Of a stretch of 18,450 nucleotides of DNA, positions 1-6,988 are shown piece after piece. Origin of the DNA: Ruminococcaceae bacterium UBA7067 (GTDB lineage: Bacteria; Bacillota; Clostridia; Oscillospirales; Acutalibacteraceae); assembly GCA_002493755.1 (NCBI GenBank), contig DKZT01000016.1, forward strand, positions 1-18,450, written 5' to 3'. The position numbers and the translations under genes were made by a program. Positions within the stretch are counted from its first letter, which is position 1. The number at the start of each line of letters is the position of its first letter. Below the pieces are notes generated by a model. That model was not told the DNA's origin and did not search any database. It was given only the letters and a program-made list of their open reading frames with translations.

Positions 1-76
1 AATTCAGCTAATATAATTCTAAACTATCGAACTTTTCAAGTCAATAAGAATATATGTTTTTTTATTTCAAATATTG

Positions 77-85
77 TGTTATAAT
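77..85 (+). promoter_or_regulatory. Extended -10 promoter element for the 116-1724 genes
   Basis: The bases TGT followed by TATAAT form a TGn extended -10 box with a perfect hexamer at 80-85. No good -35 hexamer lies at the right distance, which fits an extended -10 promoter. The predicted start, near 92, leaves a short leader that contains AGAGGTG at 101-107, eight bases before the GTG start at 116. This is a sequence match only. Confidence 0.55.
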
Positions 86-115
86 ATCAATAAAATTTAA
101 AGAGGTGTAAAAAAA

Positions 116-880
116 GTGTTAAATAAGATAATAGATATAGTAAAACAGGCAGGAGAAATTTATAAAACTGCAAATGATGATTTAGGCATTGAGGATAAGG
201 GCTCTGCTGTAAATCTTGTTACAAAATACGATAAAATGATACAGGATTTTTTATTCAGCGAGCTTGAAAAGGTTGTACCCGGCTGCAGCTTTCTCGGTGA
301 AGAGGGCGACGGCAACAAAAAACTTACTGACGGCTATTGCTTTATCATTGACCCTATTGACGGAACAACAAATTTTATTAAAGGCTTTCAGCACAGTGCA
401 ATAAGTGTTGGACTTGCAAAGAATAAAGAAATGATAATCGGAGTTGTGCTTGACCCTGATTTAAATAATCTGTTTTATGCAGAGAAAGGCAAAGGGGCTT
501 TTTTGAACGGTAAACTAATTCACTGCTCTGACTGTAATTTAGAGCAAAGTCTTGTGCTGTTCGGAACATGCCCTTACGAGCACGAGCTGGCACACAAAAC
601 ATTTGAGCTTACTGAAAAGATATTCTATAAAGCTATAGAAGTCAGACGAGGCGGCTCAGCCGCACTGGACATATGCTATGTTGCAAGCGGCAAGGCTGAT
701 TTATATTATGAAATGATACTCCGTCCATGGGACTGGGCAGGCGCATCCGTCATTTTAAGTGAAGCAGGCGGATATGCTGCAACCTTTGAAAAAGAAGAAT
801 TAGATGCTGACAAAATCACTTCACTTGTATGCGGAAACCAAAAGGTGCTTGAGAAATTTTATGGAATACTTGAGTCTTAA
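116..880 (+). CDS. Inositol monophosphatase family protein
   Basis: This 254-residue protein belongs to the Mg2+-dependent inositol monophosphatase/SuhB/FBPase-like family, cytosolic enzymes that remove phosphate from inositol phosphate or related sugar and nucleotide phosphates. All metal-binding motifs are visible: GEE at residues 61-63, DPIDGTTNF at 79-87 (metal ligands D79 and D82), and WDWAGA at 205-210 (D206), followed by EAGG. The length is usual for the family. The start is a GTG with AGAGGTG eight bases upstream; no in-frame ATG lies near the N-terminal helix. The radical SAM gene overlaps its 3' end by 20 bp, so the two are probably cotranscribed and translationally coupled. The exact substrate (inositol phosphate, PAP or NADP phosphate) cannot be read from the sequence. 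Confidence 0.9.
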   Translation: MLNKIIDIVKQAGEIYKTANDDLGIEDKGSAVNLVTKYDKMIQDFLFSELEKVVPGCSFLGEEGDGNKKLTDGYCFIIDPIDGTTNFIKGFQHSAISVGLAKNKEMIIGVVLDPDLNNLFYAEKGKGAFLNGKLIHCSDCNLEQSLVLFGTCPYEHELAHKTFELTEKIFYKAIEVRRGGSAALDICYVASGKADLYYEMILRPWDWAGASVILSEAGGYAATFEKEELDADKITSLVCGNQKVLEKFYGILES

Positions 881-1724
881 TAAATATTTAAGAGATACTT
901 TCGGTGATAAAGTATATAAAATAAGCCTTGATGCAGGCTTTACCTGCCCCAACCGTGACGGCAAAATTGACACAAGAGGATGCATTTTCTGTTCAAGGGG
1001 TGGCAGCGGTGATTTTGCGGAAAGTGCCGAATCAATCACTGAGCAAATTGAACTGGGTAAAAAAAGAGTTGCAAATAAAATAAAAAGCGGAAAATACATA
1101 GCATATTTTCAGGCATTCACCAATACCTACGCACCAACAGATGTGCTCAGAAAAAAGTTTTATGAGGCTGTTAATCACAAAGATATTGTTGCTGTTTCAA
1201 TTGCAACAAGACCCGACTGCCTTGGCAGTGATGTAATACAGCTGCTTGATGAGTTAAATAAAATCAAACCTGTTTTTATTGAGCTTGGCTTGCAGAGTGT
1301 TCACAAAGAAAGTGCAGAATATATCAGACGCGGCTATGATTTAAGTGTTTATGACAATGCTGTTGTCAGGCTGAAAGAAATCGGTGTCAACATAGTTGTT
1401 CATATCATTCTGGGTTTGCCCGGTGAAAGCAAAGAAGATATGCTTGAAAGTGTAAAATATGTATGTGACAGTGGAATAAACGGCATTAAGCTTCAGCTTC
1501 TGCACATTTTGAAAAACACTGACCTTGCTGATGAATATGCTCAGGGAAAAGTAACACCGCTTGAATTTGAAGAATACCTTGATATTATAAAGGCATGTGT
1601 TGAAATCATACCTAAAGACATTGTAATTCATCGTCTTACAGGTGACGGCGCAAAAAAGGATTTGATTGCACCGCTCTGGTCGGCTGACAAAAAAAGGGTT
1701 ATTAATGCCATAAATAAATTATAA
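861..1724 (+). CDS. ytqA: Radical SAM protein, YtqA/YhcC (TIGR01212) type
   Basis: A radical SAM enzyme of 287 residues. The iron-sulfur cluster ligands are C29, C41 and C44 in an Elp3-like CX11CX2C arrangement within a segment that begins CPNRDG and ends GCIFC. It also carries ATRPDCL, ELGLQS and HIILGLPGE, typical of the YtqA/YhcC family. As I recall the literature, Bacillus YtqA has been linked to synthesis of the mnm5 wobble-uridine modification of tRNA (MnmL), acting with methyltransferase YtqB/MnmM. No such methyltransferase lies beside it here. I chose the ATG at 861 over an in-frame ATG at 804 because family members begin just before the YLxxxFGxKVYKI segment and because AAAGGTG lies at 841-847. 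It overlaps the upstream phosphatase gene by 20 bp. The family assignment is firm and the tRNA role is inferred. Confidence 0.88.
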   Translation: MEYLSLNKYLRDTFGDKVYKISLDAGFTCPNRDGKIDTRGCIFCSRGGSGDFAESAESITEQIELGKKRVANKIKSGKYIAYFQAFTNTYAPTDVLRKKFYEAVNHKDIVAVSIATRPDCLGSDVIQLLDELNKIKPVFIELGLQSVHKESAEYIRRGYDLSVYDNAVVRLKEIGVNIVVHIILGLPGESKEDMLESVKYVCDSGINGIKLQLLHILKNTDLADEYAQGKVTPLEFEEYLDIIKACVEIIPKDIVIHRLTGDGAKKDLIAPLWSADKKRVINAINKL

Positions 1725-1748
1725 TTTGCAAAACGGAGATGAGCTGAA

Positions 1749-2918
1749 TTGGATTTAATACAATACATTGACGAATACGGGGAATACACATTTGGTGAAA
1801 AGGAATTCAATTATATAGACAATCTTATTTTTTCTCAGCTGTGTTATACTGATTTTGAGGGTATTGTGAGCTTGGACAATGAGATAAGCCTTGAAAATGC
1901 CGCCAAACATTTCTATTCCCTTTACAATGCCGATGACATTGAAAAACTTATAGGCATAAGCCGGAAATCGGCAGAGCTGCTTAAACACTGCTCAATGAAA
2001 GCCCGATATAAAAATATAAAACTGTGCCATTACATAAACAATGTAAACAGTCAGATTGACAAACAGTTTTCGGCAATTCATTTTTTGCTTGATAACGGTG
2101 ATGATGTGATTGCCTACCGCGGAACTGACATTACGGTTACAGGTGTCAAGGAATCTGCAATGCTTTCATATATGTTCCCTATTCCTGCTCAGATTGAAGC
2201 ACTTTACTATTTTCAGGAAACAGCAATGAGACATCAGGGTGATATTATTGTATGCGGTCATTCAAAGGGCGGAAATCTTGCAGTATTCGCAGCAGTAAAC
2301 TGCTCCAACTCGCTGAAAAAGCGGCTTAAAACTGTTTATGAAAATGATGCTCCCGGCTTTCCGAAGCATTTTTTTGAAAGATATGACTATCAGCAGATTA
2401 AAGATAAAATTGTATTTATAACACCACAGGGCTCACTGATTGGCAGAATGCTTTACCATGATGTCAAGCCGAAAATTGTTCACAGCACAAACAGCGGACT
2501 TAAGCAGCACCAGGTATCATCCTGGGAAATAAATAATGATTATGAGCTTGTGCAGGAGGACAAATACGACTACTTTTCGGATTTTGCAGGAGACTATATA
2601 AATAATCTGATAGACTATATAAATGATGATGAGCTTGATATCTTTTTTGATGTGCTTGAATATGTTGCAGAGCATATGGGAATAGAAGATTTTTATGACA
2701 CAAAAGAGCTTGATATTAAAAAAGCCCTTTATTTTGTTGATTCAATAACAACGATTGATGAGTCTCAGAAAATCAGATTTAAACAGATTCTGAAAAAAGC
2801 ATCAACTGATTTTGCTAAATTTTATTTTCAAAGCAAAAAAGATGAATATATGCAGGTGCTGGAGCATTTCAAAAGCATTGGCAAAGCTGTAAAAAAGCCC
2901 GAACAGCCTGAACAGTAA
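1749..2918 (+). CDS. Mbeg1-like (DUF2974) alpha/beta hydrolase
   Basis: A 389-residue protein that resembles the Mbeg1-like/DUF2974 family, a lipase-fold group common in gut Bacillota. The nucleophile elbow is GHSKGG at residues 170-175, with S172 as predicted nucleophile. D200 in ENDAPGF and H254 in KQHQVSSWE are likely partners of a Ser-Asp-His triad. AYRGTD at 122-127 matches the strand and oxyanion region of class 3 lipase-like proteins. No signal peptide or membrane segment is seen, so it is probably cytosolic. The start is a TTG with GGAG at 1735-1738, ten bases upstream. It lies 24 bp after the radical SAM gene, probably in the same transcript, which ends in the hairpin at 2921-2959. 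The substrate is unknown; a lipid or ester is only a guess from the fold. Confidence 0.8.
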   Translation: MDLIQYIDEYGEYTFGEKEFNYIDNLIFSQLCYTDFEGIVSLDNEISLENAAKHFYSLYNADDIEKLIGISRKSAELLKHCSMKARYKNIKLCHYINNVNSQIDKQFSAIHFLLDNGDDVIAYRGTDITVTGVKESAMLSYMFPIPAQIEALYYFQETAMRHQGDIIVCGHSKGGNLAVFAAVNCSNSLKKRLKTVYENDAPGFPKHFFERYDYQQIKDKIVFITPQGSLIGRMLYHDVKPKIVHSTNSGLKQHQVSSWEINNDYELVQEDKYDYFSDFAGDYINNLIDYINDDELDIFFDVLEYVAEHMGIEDFYDTKELDIKKALYFVDSITTIDESQKIRFKQILKKASTDFAKFYFQSKKDEYMQVLEHFKSIGKAVKKPEQPEQ

Positions 2919-2920
2919 AA

Positions 2921-2959
2921 AAAAGTGAGCATATCCTGCCTGAGGATATGCTCACTTTT
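2921..2959. terminator. Bidirectional rho-independent terminator
   Basis: A perfect 17-bp stem (2921-2937 with 2943-2959) has a 5-nt loop GCCTG. A-runs lie on the left and T-runs on the right, so it can terminate in both directions. It sits between convergent genes. The stop codon of the minus-strand phosphoesterase (2958-2960) overlaps the outermost stem bases. Confidence 0.93.
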
Positions 2960-3635
2960 ATTTTATTTCTATTATCGAATTAAAAACAGCAGTCATTTTT
3001 TTGCTTATATTAAGATCAATATGAAGTGAACCGAAATACCAATGTATATACTCAACATTTTTCATAAGCTCCTGAAGATATGTATTAAGCGGAGTAATAC
3101 TGATATTCTGATTTGTTCTTTGCTTAAGAATATCCTTCGCAATTGTAGGGGCCTCATAGGTTAAAATAAAATTTATGCTTTTATCCGAGTCAAGAAGATT
3201 TGTAACACCGTTTTTCAGCTCTTCGGCGCTCGGCAGTTCACTCTCCCACCAGCTGACACCATCGGTTCTCATATCAGCATCATCGCTTTCACCGCCGCCC
3301 ATAACAAAAAAACTTTTTCCGTCAAAGGTGAAAACCTCACCACGCATAAGGTGATAAATATTATCAGCTATTTTATGCGCATTTCCGCCTTTCCATCGGT
3401 ACGGTGAATATGAATTGAGCACATCAAAATTTTCATGTGCACCGTCAACAAAGCAAATTGTATACTTTCTCTTTTTCAGAAACTCCATATTCTTTTTTTC
3501 TGTTTCATTTTTTGGATCCCAGATAAATCCGAAATCACCGCACACTATAAGATAATCCTTTTCCGTAAGTCTGTTGAGCCTTGGATTTTTAAAAAAAGAA
3601 ATATCCCCGTGAGTGTCACCAGTAATATAAATCAT
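2958..3635 (-). CDS. Calcineurin-like metallophosphoesterase with altered metal site
   Basis: A 225-residue single-domain protein of the calcineurin-like phosphoesterase family. The first two motifs are intact: GDTHGD at residues 6-11 (D7, H9) and GDFG at 33-36 (D34). The later motifs are altered. The usual GNHE reads GAHE (A66), the usual TH before the A-P pair reads TY (Y160), and the usual GHxH reads GSLH (S203, with H205 kept). In active relatives these three positions bind the two metals. The fold segments between them (LMRGEVF, GVSWWESELPS) are well conserved, so this does not look like a decaying gene. It may bind one metal, act weakly, or serve as a binding protein. CGGAGAA lies 6 bases before the ATG. 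It stands alone, divergent from the DD-peptidase gene. Confidence 0.85.
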   Translation of the reverse strand: MIYITGDTHGDISFFKNPRLNRLTEKDYLIVCGDFGFIWDPKNETEKKNMEFLKKRKYTICFVDGAHENFDVLNSYSPYRWKGGNAHKIADNIYHLMRGEVFTFDGKSFFVMGGGESDDADMRTDGVSWWESELPSAEELKNGVTNLLDSDKSINFILTYEAPTIAKDILKQRTNQNISITPLNTYLQELMKNVEYIHWYFGSLHIDLNISKKMTAVFNSIIEIK

Positions 3636-3694
3636 AAAATTCTCCGAAAATTTAAAATTTGTTCTTTAAATACCGATAAAAAAATGGTACACTA

Positions 3695-3700
3695 TATAAT
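3695..3700 (+). promoter_or_regulatory. Probable -10 box for the DD-peptidase gene
   Basis: A perfect TATAAT lies 28 bases before the ATG at 3728, in the AT-rich space between two divergent genes. No convincing -35 hexamer is found 16-18 bases upstream, so confidence is limited. Confidence 0.4.
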
Positions 3701-3727
3701 ATAATTTTACAGTAAAGGTGTCAAGTG

Positions 3728-5125
3728 ATGAAAAAAACACTTTCAATATTATTAACATTTGCAATATTCATATGTTCATTAAGCCTTTTTGCATTTTCGG
3801 CTGAGGCAGCAACCTACGAGCCTGACAGAACAATTTATGCAGACTCTTATATGCTTATTAATCTTGACGACGACAGTTATCCCGTTGTTGCAGAAAAAAA
3901 TCCCGACAAAAGGCAGTATCCTGCATCGCTTACAAAAATAGTCACTGCCATAGTCGTTCTTAACAATGTTTCGGATTTAAGCCAAAAAACAACAATGAGT
4001 CAGACTGCTTATGAAAGTATTCTCGGCAGCGGTGCGCAGGTTGCAGGCATAGAAATCGGCGAAGAGCTTTCTGTTGAAGAACTGCTTTATTTAACAATGG
4101 TGCACTCGGCGTGTGATGCCAGCCAGATGCTTGCTGAATTTGTCAGCGGAAATTCGGCTGAATTCGTTAATCTGATGAATGAATGGGTTAACTCTATCGG
4201 CTGCACCGATACTCATTTTGTCAATCCCGACGGTCTGCACGATACCAACCATTATACTACTGCAAGAGATATGGCAAAAATAACCATAGAGGCAATGAAA
4301 AACCCCGATTTTGTCAGAATATCGGAAACAACTCAGATAAGCTTTCACGGAATTAATTTAAACCACACAAATCTTATGCTCGTTCCTGGCTATGTAACAT
4401 ATTATTATGAATATGCCAGCGGAATTAAAACAGGCTCTACGGAAGAGGCAGAATACTGTGTTGTTACGAAGGCATCTAAGGATGGATACAATTATCTTGC
4501 TGTTGTTCTTAAGTCACCGAGACAGGCAATCAATGGTGAAAACTATGAAACGAAATGCTCGTTTGTCGATGCAAAAGAGCTGTTCAAATGGGCATTTGAC
4601 AGCCTTAAATATACTACTCTTGTTTCGGCAGACGAGGTAATCGGAGAGGTTGCTGTTGAGGACGGCAAGGACGCCGATACCGTTCAGCTCGTTGCAAAGC
4701 AGGATATCAATGTTATTGTTCCTGCAGGGCTCGATAAATCTGCTGTTATTTATGAAACAGTGGACAAGCCTGAAAGTATTTCTGCACCTGTTGTTAAAGG
4801 TCAGGATGTATGCAAGGCCAATATAATTTACGGCGATGAAGTAATTGCAACTGTGGATTTGGTTGCAGCAGAAACAATAGAGCTTTCCACCTTTTTAAAA
4901 ATAATAAATGCAATAAAAACATTTTTCGGCTTCACGGCAGTAAAAATAATTTTAGTCATAATAGTTATTGTTATTTTAAGTTATATCGGAGTAGTTATAA
5001 GCAACAATAAAAAAAGAAAAAAACGCCGTCAAAAGCGCCTTGACAGAAATGAAAATGAAGACAGAAATGAAAATGAAGACAGAAATGACGATTTTCTTCC
5101 TCCGCCTCAGCCTCCTTTAAGATAA
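3728..5125 (+). CDS. Penicillin-binding D-Ala-D-Ala peptidase, SxC type (S11 family)
   Basis: A 465-residue serine DD-peptidase of the DacF/PBP5 (S11) group, which trims or rearranges peptidoglycan stem peptides outside the membrane. Residues 1-28 form a signal peptide: a KK start, a hydrophobic core, then SAEAA. The active-site SLTK is at 67-70 and KTG at 234-236. The second motif is S127-A-C129, where the usual motif is SxN. NPDGLHD, followed by HYTTARDMA, is typical of the family. A beta-rich domain follows, then one membrane segment (about 416-435), a very basic stretch, and a charged tail with repeated DRNENE units ending in PPPQPP. The membrane segment probably anchors the enzyme with the tail inside the cell. 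I chose ATG 3728 over the adjacent GTG 3725 because AAAGGTG at 3714-3720 is then 7 bases away. Confidence 0.9.
   Translation: MKKTLSILLTFAIFICSLSLFAFSAEAATYEPDRTIYADSYMLINLDDDSYPVVAEKNPDKRQYPASLTKIVTAIVVLNNVSDLSQKTTMSQTAYESILGSGAQVAGIEIGEELSVEELLYLTMVHSACDASQMLAEFVSGNSAEFVNLMNEWVNSIGCTDTHFVNPDGLHDTNHYTTARDMAKITIEAMKNPDFVRISETTQISFHGINLNHTNLMLVPGYVTYYYEYASGIKTGSTEEAEYCVVTKASKDGYNYLAVVLKSPRQAINGENYETKCSFVDAKELFKWAFDSLKYTTLVSADEVIGEVAVEDGKDADTVQLVAKQDINVIVPAGLDKSAVIYETVDKPESISAPVVKGQDVCKANIIYGDEVIATVDLVAAETIELSTFLKIINAIKTFFGFTAVKIILVIIVIVILSYIGVVISNNKKRKKRRQKRLDRNENEDRNENEDRNDDFLPPPQPPLR
5042..5089 (+). repeat. 18-bp in-frame tandem repeat in the DD-peptidase tail
   Basis: Two exact copies of an 18-bp unit (5042-5059 and 5060-5077) are followed by a partial third copy (5078-5089). 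Each unit encodes DRNENE and the partial encodes DRND. The period is a multiple of three, so copy-number change would alter tail length without shifting the frame. Confidence 0.85.
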
Positions 5126-5204
5126 AGGCATTTCCCGGAAATAGTATATTTTTTCATTACGGATAAGCCATTATACGCAAAATGCATAAATATTCATAAA
5201 TTTA

Positions 5205-5233
5205 TTGACATATCAATATAATGGTTGTATAAT
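5205..5233 (+). promoter_or_regulatory. Consensus sigma-A-type promoter of gdhA
   Basis: A perfect TTGACA at 5205-5210 is followed, after exactly 17 bases, by a perfect TATAAT at 5228-5233. The predicted transcription start is near 5240, giving a leader of about 83 nt before the gdhA ATG at 5323. This is the best-matching promoter in the window. Confidence 0.9.
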
Positions 5234-5239
5234 TCTGCT

Positions 5240-5264
5240 AAAGCATAAATCCAATGCTTTTTTT
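5240..5264 (+). promoter_or_regulatory. Hairpin plus U-tract at the 5' end of the gdhA leader
   Basis: AAAGCAT (5240-5246) pairs perfectly with ATGCTTT (5254-5260) around a 7-nt loop and is followed directly by TTTT. A second stem, AACAGA (5265-5270) with TCTGTT (5275-5280), abuts it. The first hairpin would form as soon as RNA leaves the polymerase. It could be an early terminator/attenuator or a 5'-end stabiliser. I recognise no known riboswitch here. Confidence 0.45.
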
Positions 5265-5322
5265 AACAGAATTGTCTGTTCTGTTTATGTTATTACAAAC
5301 TATATTTCGGGAGGAAATCATT

Positions 5323-6654
5323 ATGACTTATTCACAAAAAGTTTTACATGATCTTAAAATCAAAAATCCAAACGAGCCTGAATTTATTCAGGCTGCAGAA
5401 GAAGTTCTTGAATCTTTAGCTCCTGTAGTTGACAATGATCCAAGATACGAAAAAACAGGTCTGCTCGAAAGACTTGTTGAGCCTGAAAGACAGGTTATGT
5501 TCCGTATTCCGTGGGTTGACGATAACGGAGAAGTGCATGTTAACCGCGGCTACCGTGTGCAGTTTAACTCCGCAATCGGTCCTTTCAAAGGCGGTTTAAG
5601 ACTTCATCCGAGTGTTAACCTCAGCATTATTAAATTTCTCGGCTTTGAGCAAATTTTCAAGAACAGCTTAACAGGTCTTCCAATCGGCGGCGCTAAGGGC
5701 GGTTCTGACTTTGATCCCAAGGGCAAAAGCGATATGGAAATTATGCGCTTCTGTCAGGCATTTATGAATGAGCTTTATAAATACATCGGTGCTGACGAGG
5801 ATGTTCCTGCCGGTGATATCGGAACAGGCGCACGCGAAGTAGGTTATCTCTATGGTCAGTATAAAAAGCTGACTAACCGTTCAGAAGGCTGTCTTACAGG
5901 TAAGGGAATCAGCTTCGGCGGTTCACTTGCAAGAACCGAGGCTACAGGTTACGGTCTTGTTTATATTACAGAGGAGCTTCTCAAAGACCACGGCAAAAAC
6001 CTTAACGGCACAAGAGTTGCCGTTTCAGGCTCAGGTAATGTTGCTATCTATGCAATGGAAAAGGCTACTCAGCTTGGTGCAAAAGTTATATCATGCTCAG
6101 ATTCATCAGGATATATTATTGATGAAAACGGTATTGATGTTGAGGCTGTTAAGCAGATTAAAGAGGTTGACAGAAAGAGAATTAAAACTTATCTTGATAT
6201 TCATCCCGATGCAACCTATGGTGAAGGCTCTGTATGGGACAATGTAATATGCGAAGTTGGTCTTCCCTGCGCAACTCAGAATGAAATTAATGAGGCTCAG
6301 GCAATCAGACTTGCAGAAACAGGATGTTATGCAGTTTGTGAGGGTGCAAATATGCCTACAAACACAGAGGCTACTCAGGTATTCCTTGACAGAAATGTTC
6401 TCTTTATCCCGGGCAAGGCTTCCAATGCAGGCGGTGTTGCTACATCTGCTCTTGAAATGGGTCAAAACTCAATCCGTTCAAGCTGGACCTTTGATGAGGT
6501 TGATGCAAAGCTTAAGGGCATTATGATTAACATTTATTATCATATGAAAGAGGCTTGTGAGCAGTTTGATGCTAAGGACAATTTTGTTGTAGGTGCAAAC
6601 ATTGCCGGCTTTATGAAGGTTGCTGATGCTATGATGGCTCAGGGTATTGTATAA
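5323..6654 (+). CDS. gdhA: Glutamate dehydrogenase, hexameric, probably NADP-dependent
   Basis: This 443-residue cytosolic enzyme interconverts 2-oxoglutarate plus ammonium and glutamate, linking nitrogen assimilation to central carbon. It belongs to the hexameric (about 450-residue) bacterial class. Active-site lysines K89 (in PFKGGLRLHP), K113 and K125 (in GGAKGGSDFDPKGKS) and D165 (in PAGDIGTG) match the well-studied Clostridium symbiosum enzyme position for position. The coenzyme fold carries GSGNVA, and the second strand ends in SDSSG as in the NADP-linked E. coli enzyme, so I infer NADP(H) use. The start is ATG 5323, with GGGAGG at 5309-5314; in-frame ATGs further upstream lie in the leader and are not used. 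It is monocistronic, driven by the promoter at 5205-5233 and ended by the hairpin at 6742-6777. Confidence 0.96.
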   Translation: MTYSQKVLHDLKIKNPNEPEFIQAAEEVLESLAPVVDNDPRYEKTGLLERLVEPERQVMFRIPWVDDNGEVHVNRGYRVQFNSAIGPFKGGLRLHPSVNLSIIKFLGFEQIFKNSLTGLPIGGAKGGSDFDPKGKSDMEIMRFCQAFMNELYKYIGADEDVPAGDIGTGAREVGYLYGQYKKLTNRSEGCLTGKGISFGGSLARTEATGYGLVYITEELLKDHGKNLNGTRVAVSGSGNVAIYAMEKATQLGAKVISCSDSSGYIIDENGIDVEAVKQIKEVDRKRIKTYLDIHPDATYGEGSVWDNVICEVGLPCATQNEINEAQAIRLAETGCYAVCEGANMPTNTEATQVFLDRNVLFIPGKASNAGGVATSALEMGQNSIRSSWTFDEVDAKLKGIMINIYYHMKEACEQFDAKDNFVVGANIAGFMKVADAMMAQGIV

Positions 6655-6674
6655 TTTAATATTAAATATATCAG

Positions 6675-6966
6675 GAACCCATTCACAAATCTGAGGTGCA
6701 ATAGCCTAAATAATTTTATCGTTTCAGCTATAATCGCGCTAAAAAATACCATAAGGTGTCAGCCTTATGGTATTTTTATGCCTTATTCTAACTGAAAATC
6801 TAACAAATTTAAGTGCTTCGCAATTTTGCAGCTTGAAAATTCGCCTGTAAATACAGCTTAAAAACGCAGCAAGACCGGCGTCTTGCGAGGCTTTTGGGCT
6901 TAATTTCAGGCAATTTGGGCGAAAAACCAATACTTCGTTACCGCACCTCAGCTAATGAACGGGTTC
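6675..6966. repeat. Noncoding element bounded by imperfect inverted repeats
   Basis: The ends at 6675-6705 and 6937-6966 are inverted copies matching at about 23 of 31 positions. They share GAACCC, TTCA and the 9-mer CTGAGGTGC. The interior has no convincing gene. It holds the terminator at 6742-6777, a GCAAGAC/GTCTTGC hairpin (6869-6886), and an outer pair TTCGCC (6840-6845) with GGCGAA (6918-6923). No clear target-site duplication is seen. It could be a MITE-like or other interspersed repeat, but only a genome comparison can show that. This entry also covers the gene-free stretch 6655-6988. Confidence 0.45.
6742..6777. terminator. Bidirectional terminator between gdhA and the accessory operon
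   Basis: A perfect 15-bp stem (6742-6756 with 6763-6777) has loop TGTCAG. The arms end in A-runs and T-runs, so it works on either strand. It ends gdhA about 90 bases after its stop, and it is the first good terminator met by the minus-strand operon after its last gene (stop at 6989). Confidence 0.92.
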
Positions 6967-6988
6967 ATTTTAATAATAAACTATATTG

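Noticed and set aside
804..860. N-terminal extension of the radical SAM protein
   Set aside because: It would overlap the phosphatase gene by 77 bp, lacks a good ribosome binding site and adds residues that relatives do not have. ATG 861 is preferred.
5133..5160. Possible terminator after the DD-peptidase gene (ATTTC/GAAAT followed by T residues)
   Set aside because: The stem is only 5 bp and the T-run is displaced from it, so the support is too weak to list.
5240..5322. A known riboswitch in the gdhA leader
   Set aside because: The leader is about 83 nt with two simple stems and no conserved core that I recognise.
6739..6930. A 63-codon minus-strand open frame downstream of gdhA
   Set aside because: It runs through the terminator and the inverted-repeat element, has no ribosome binding site and shows no recognisable domain.
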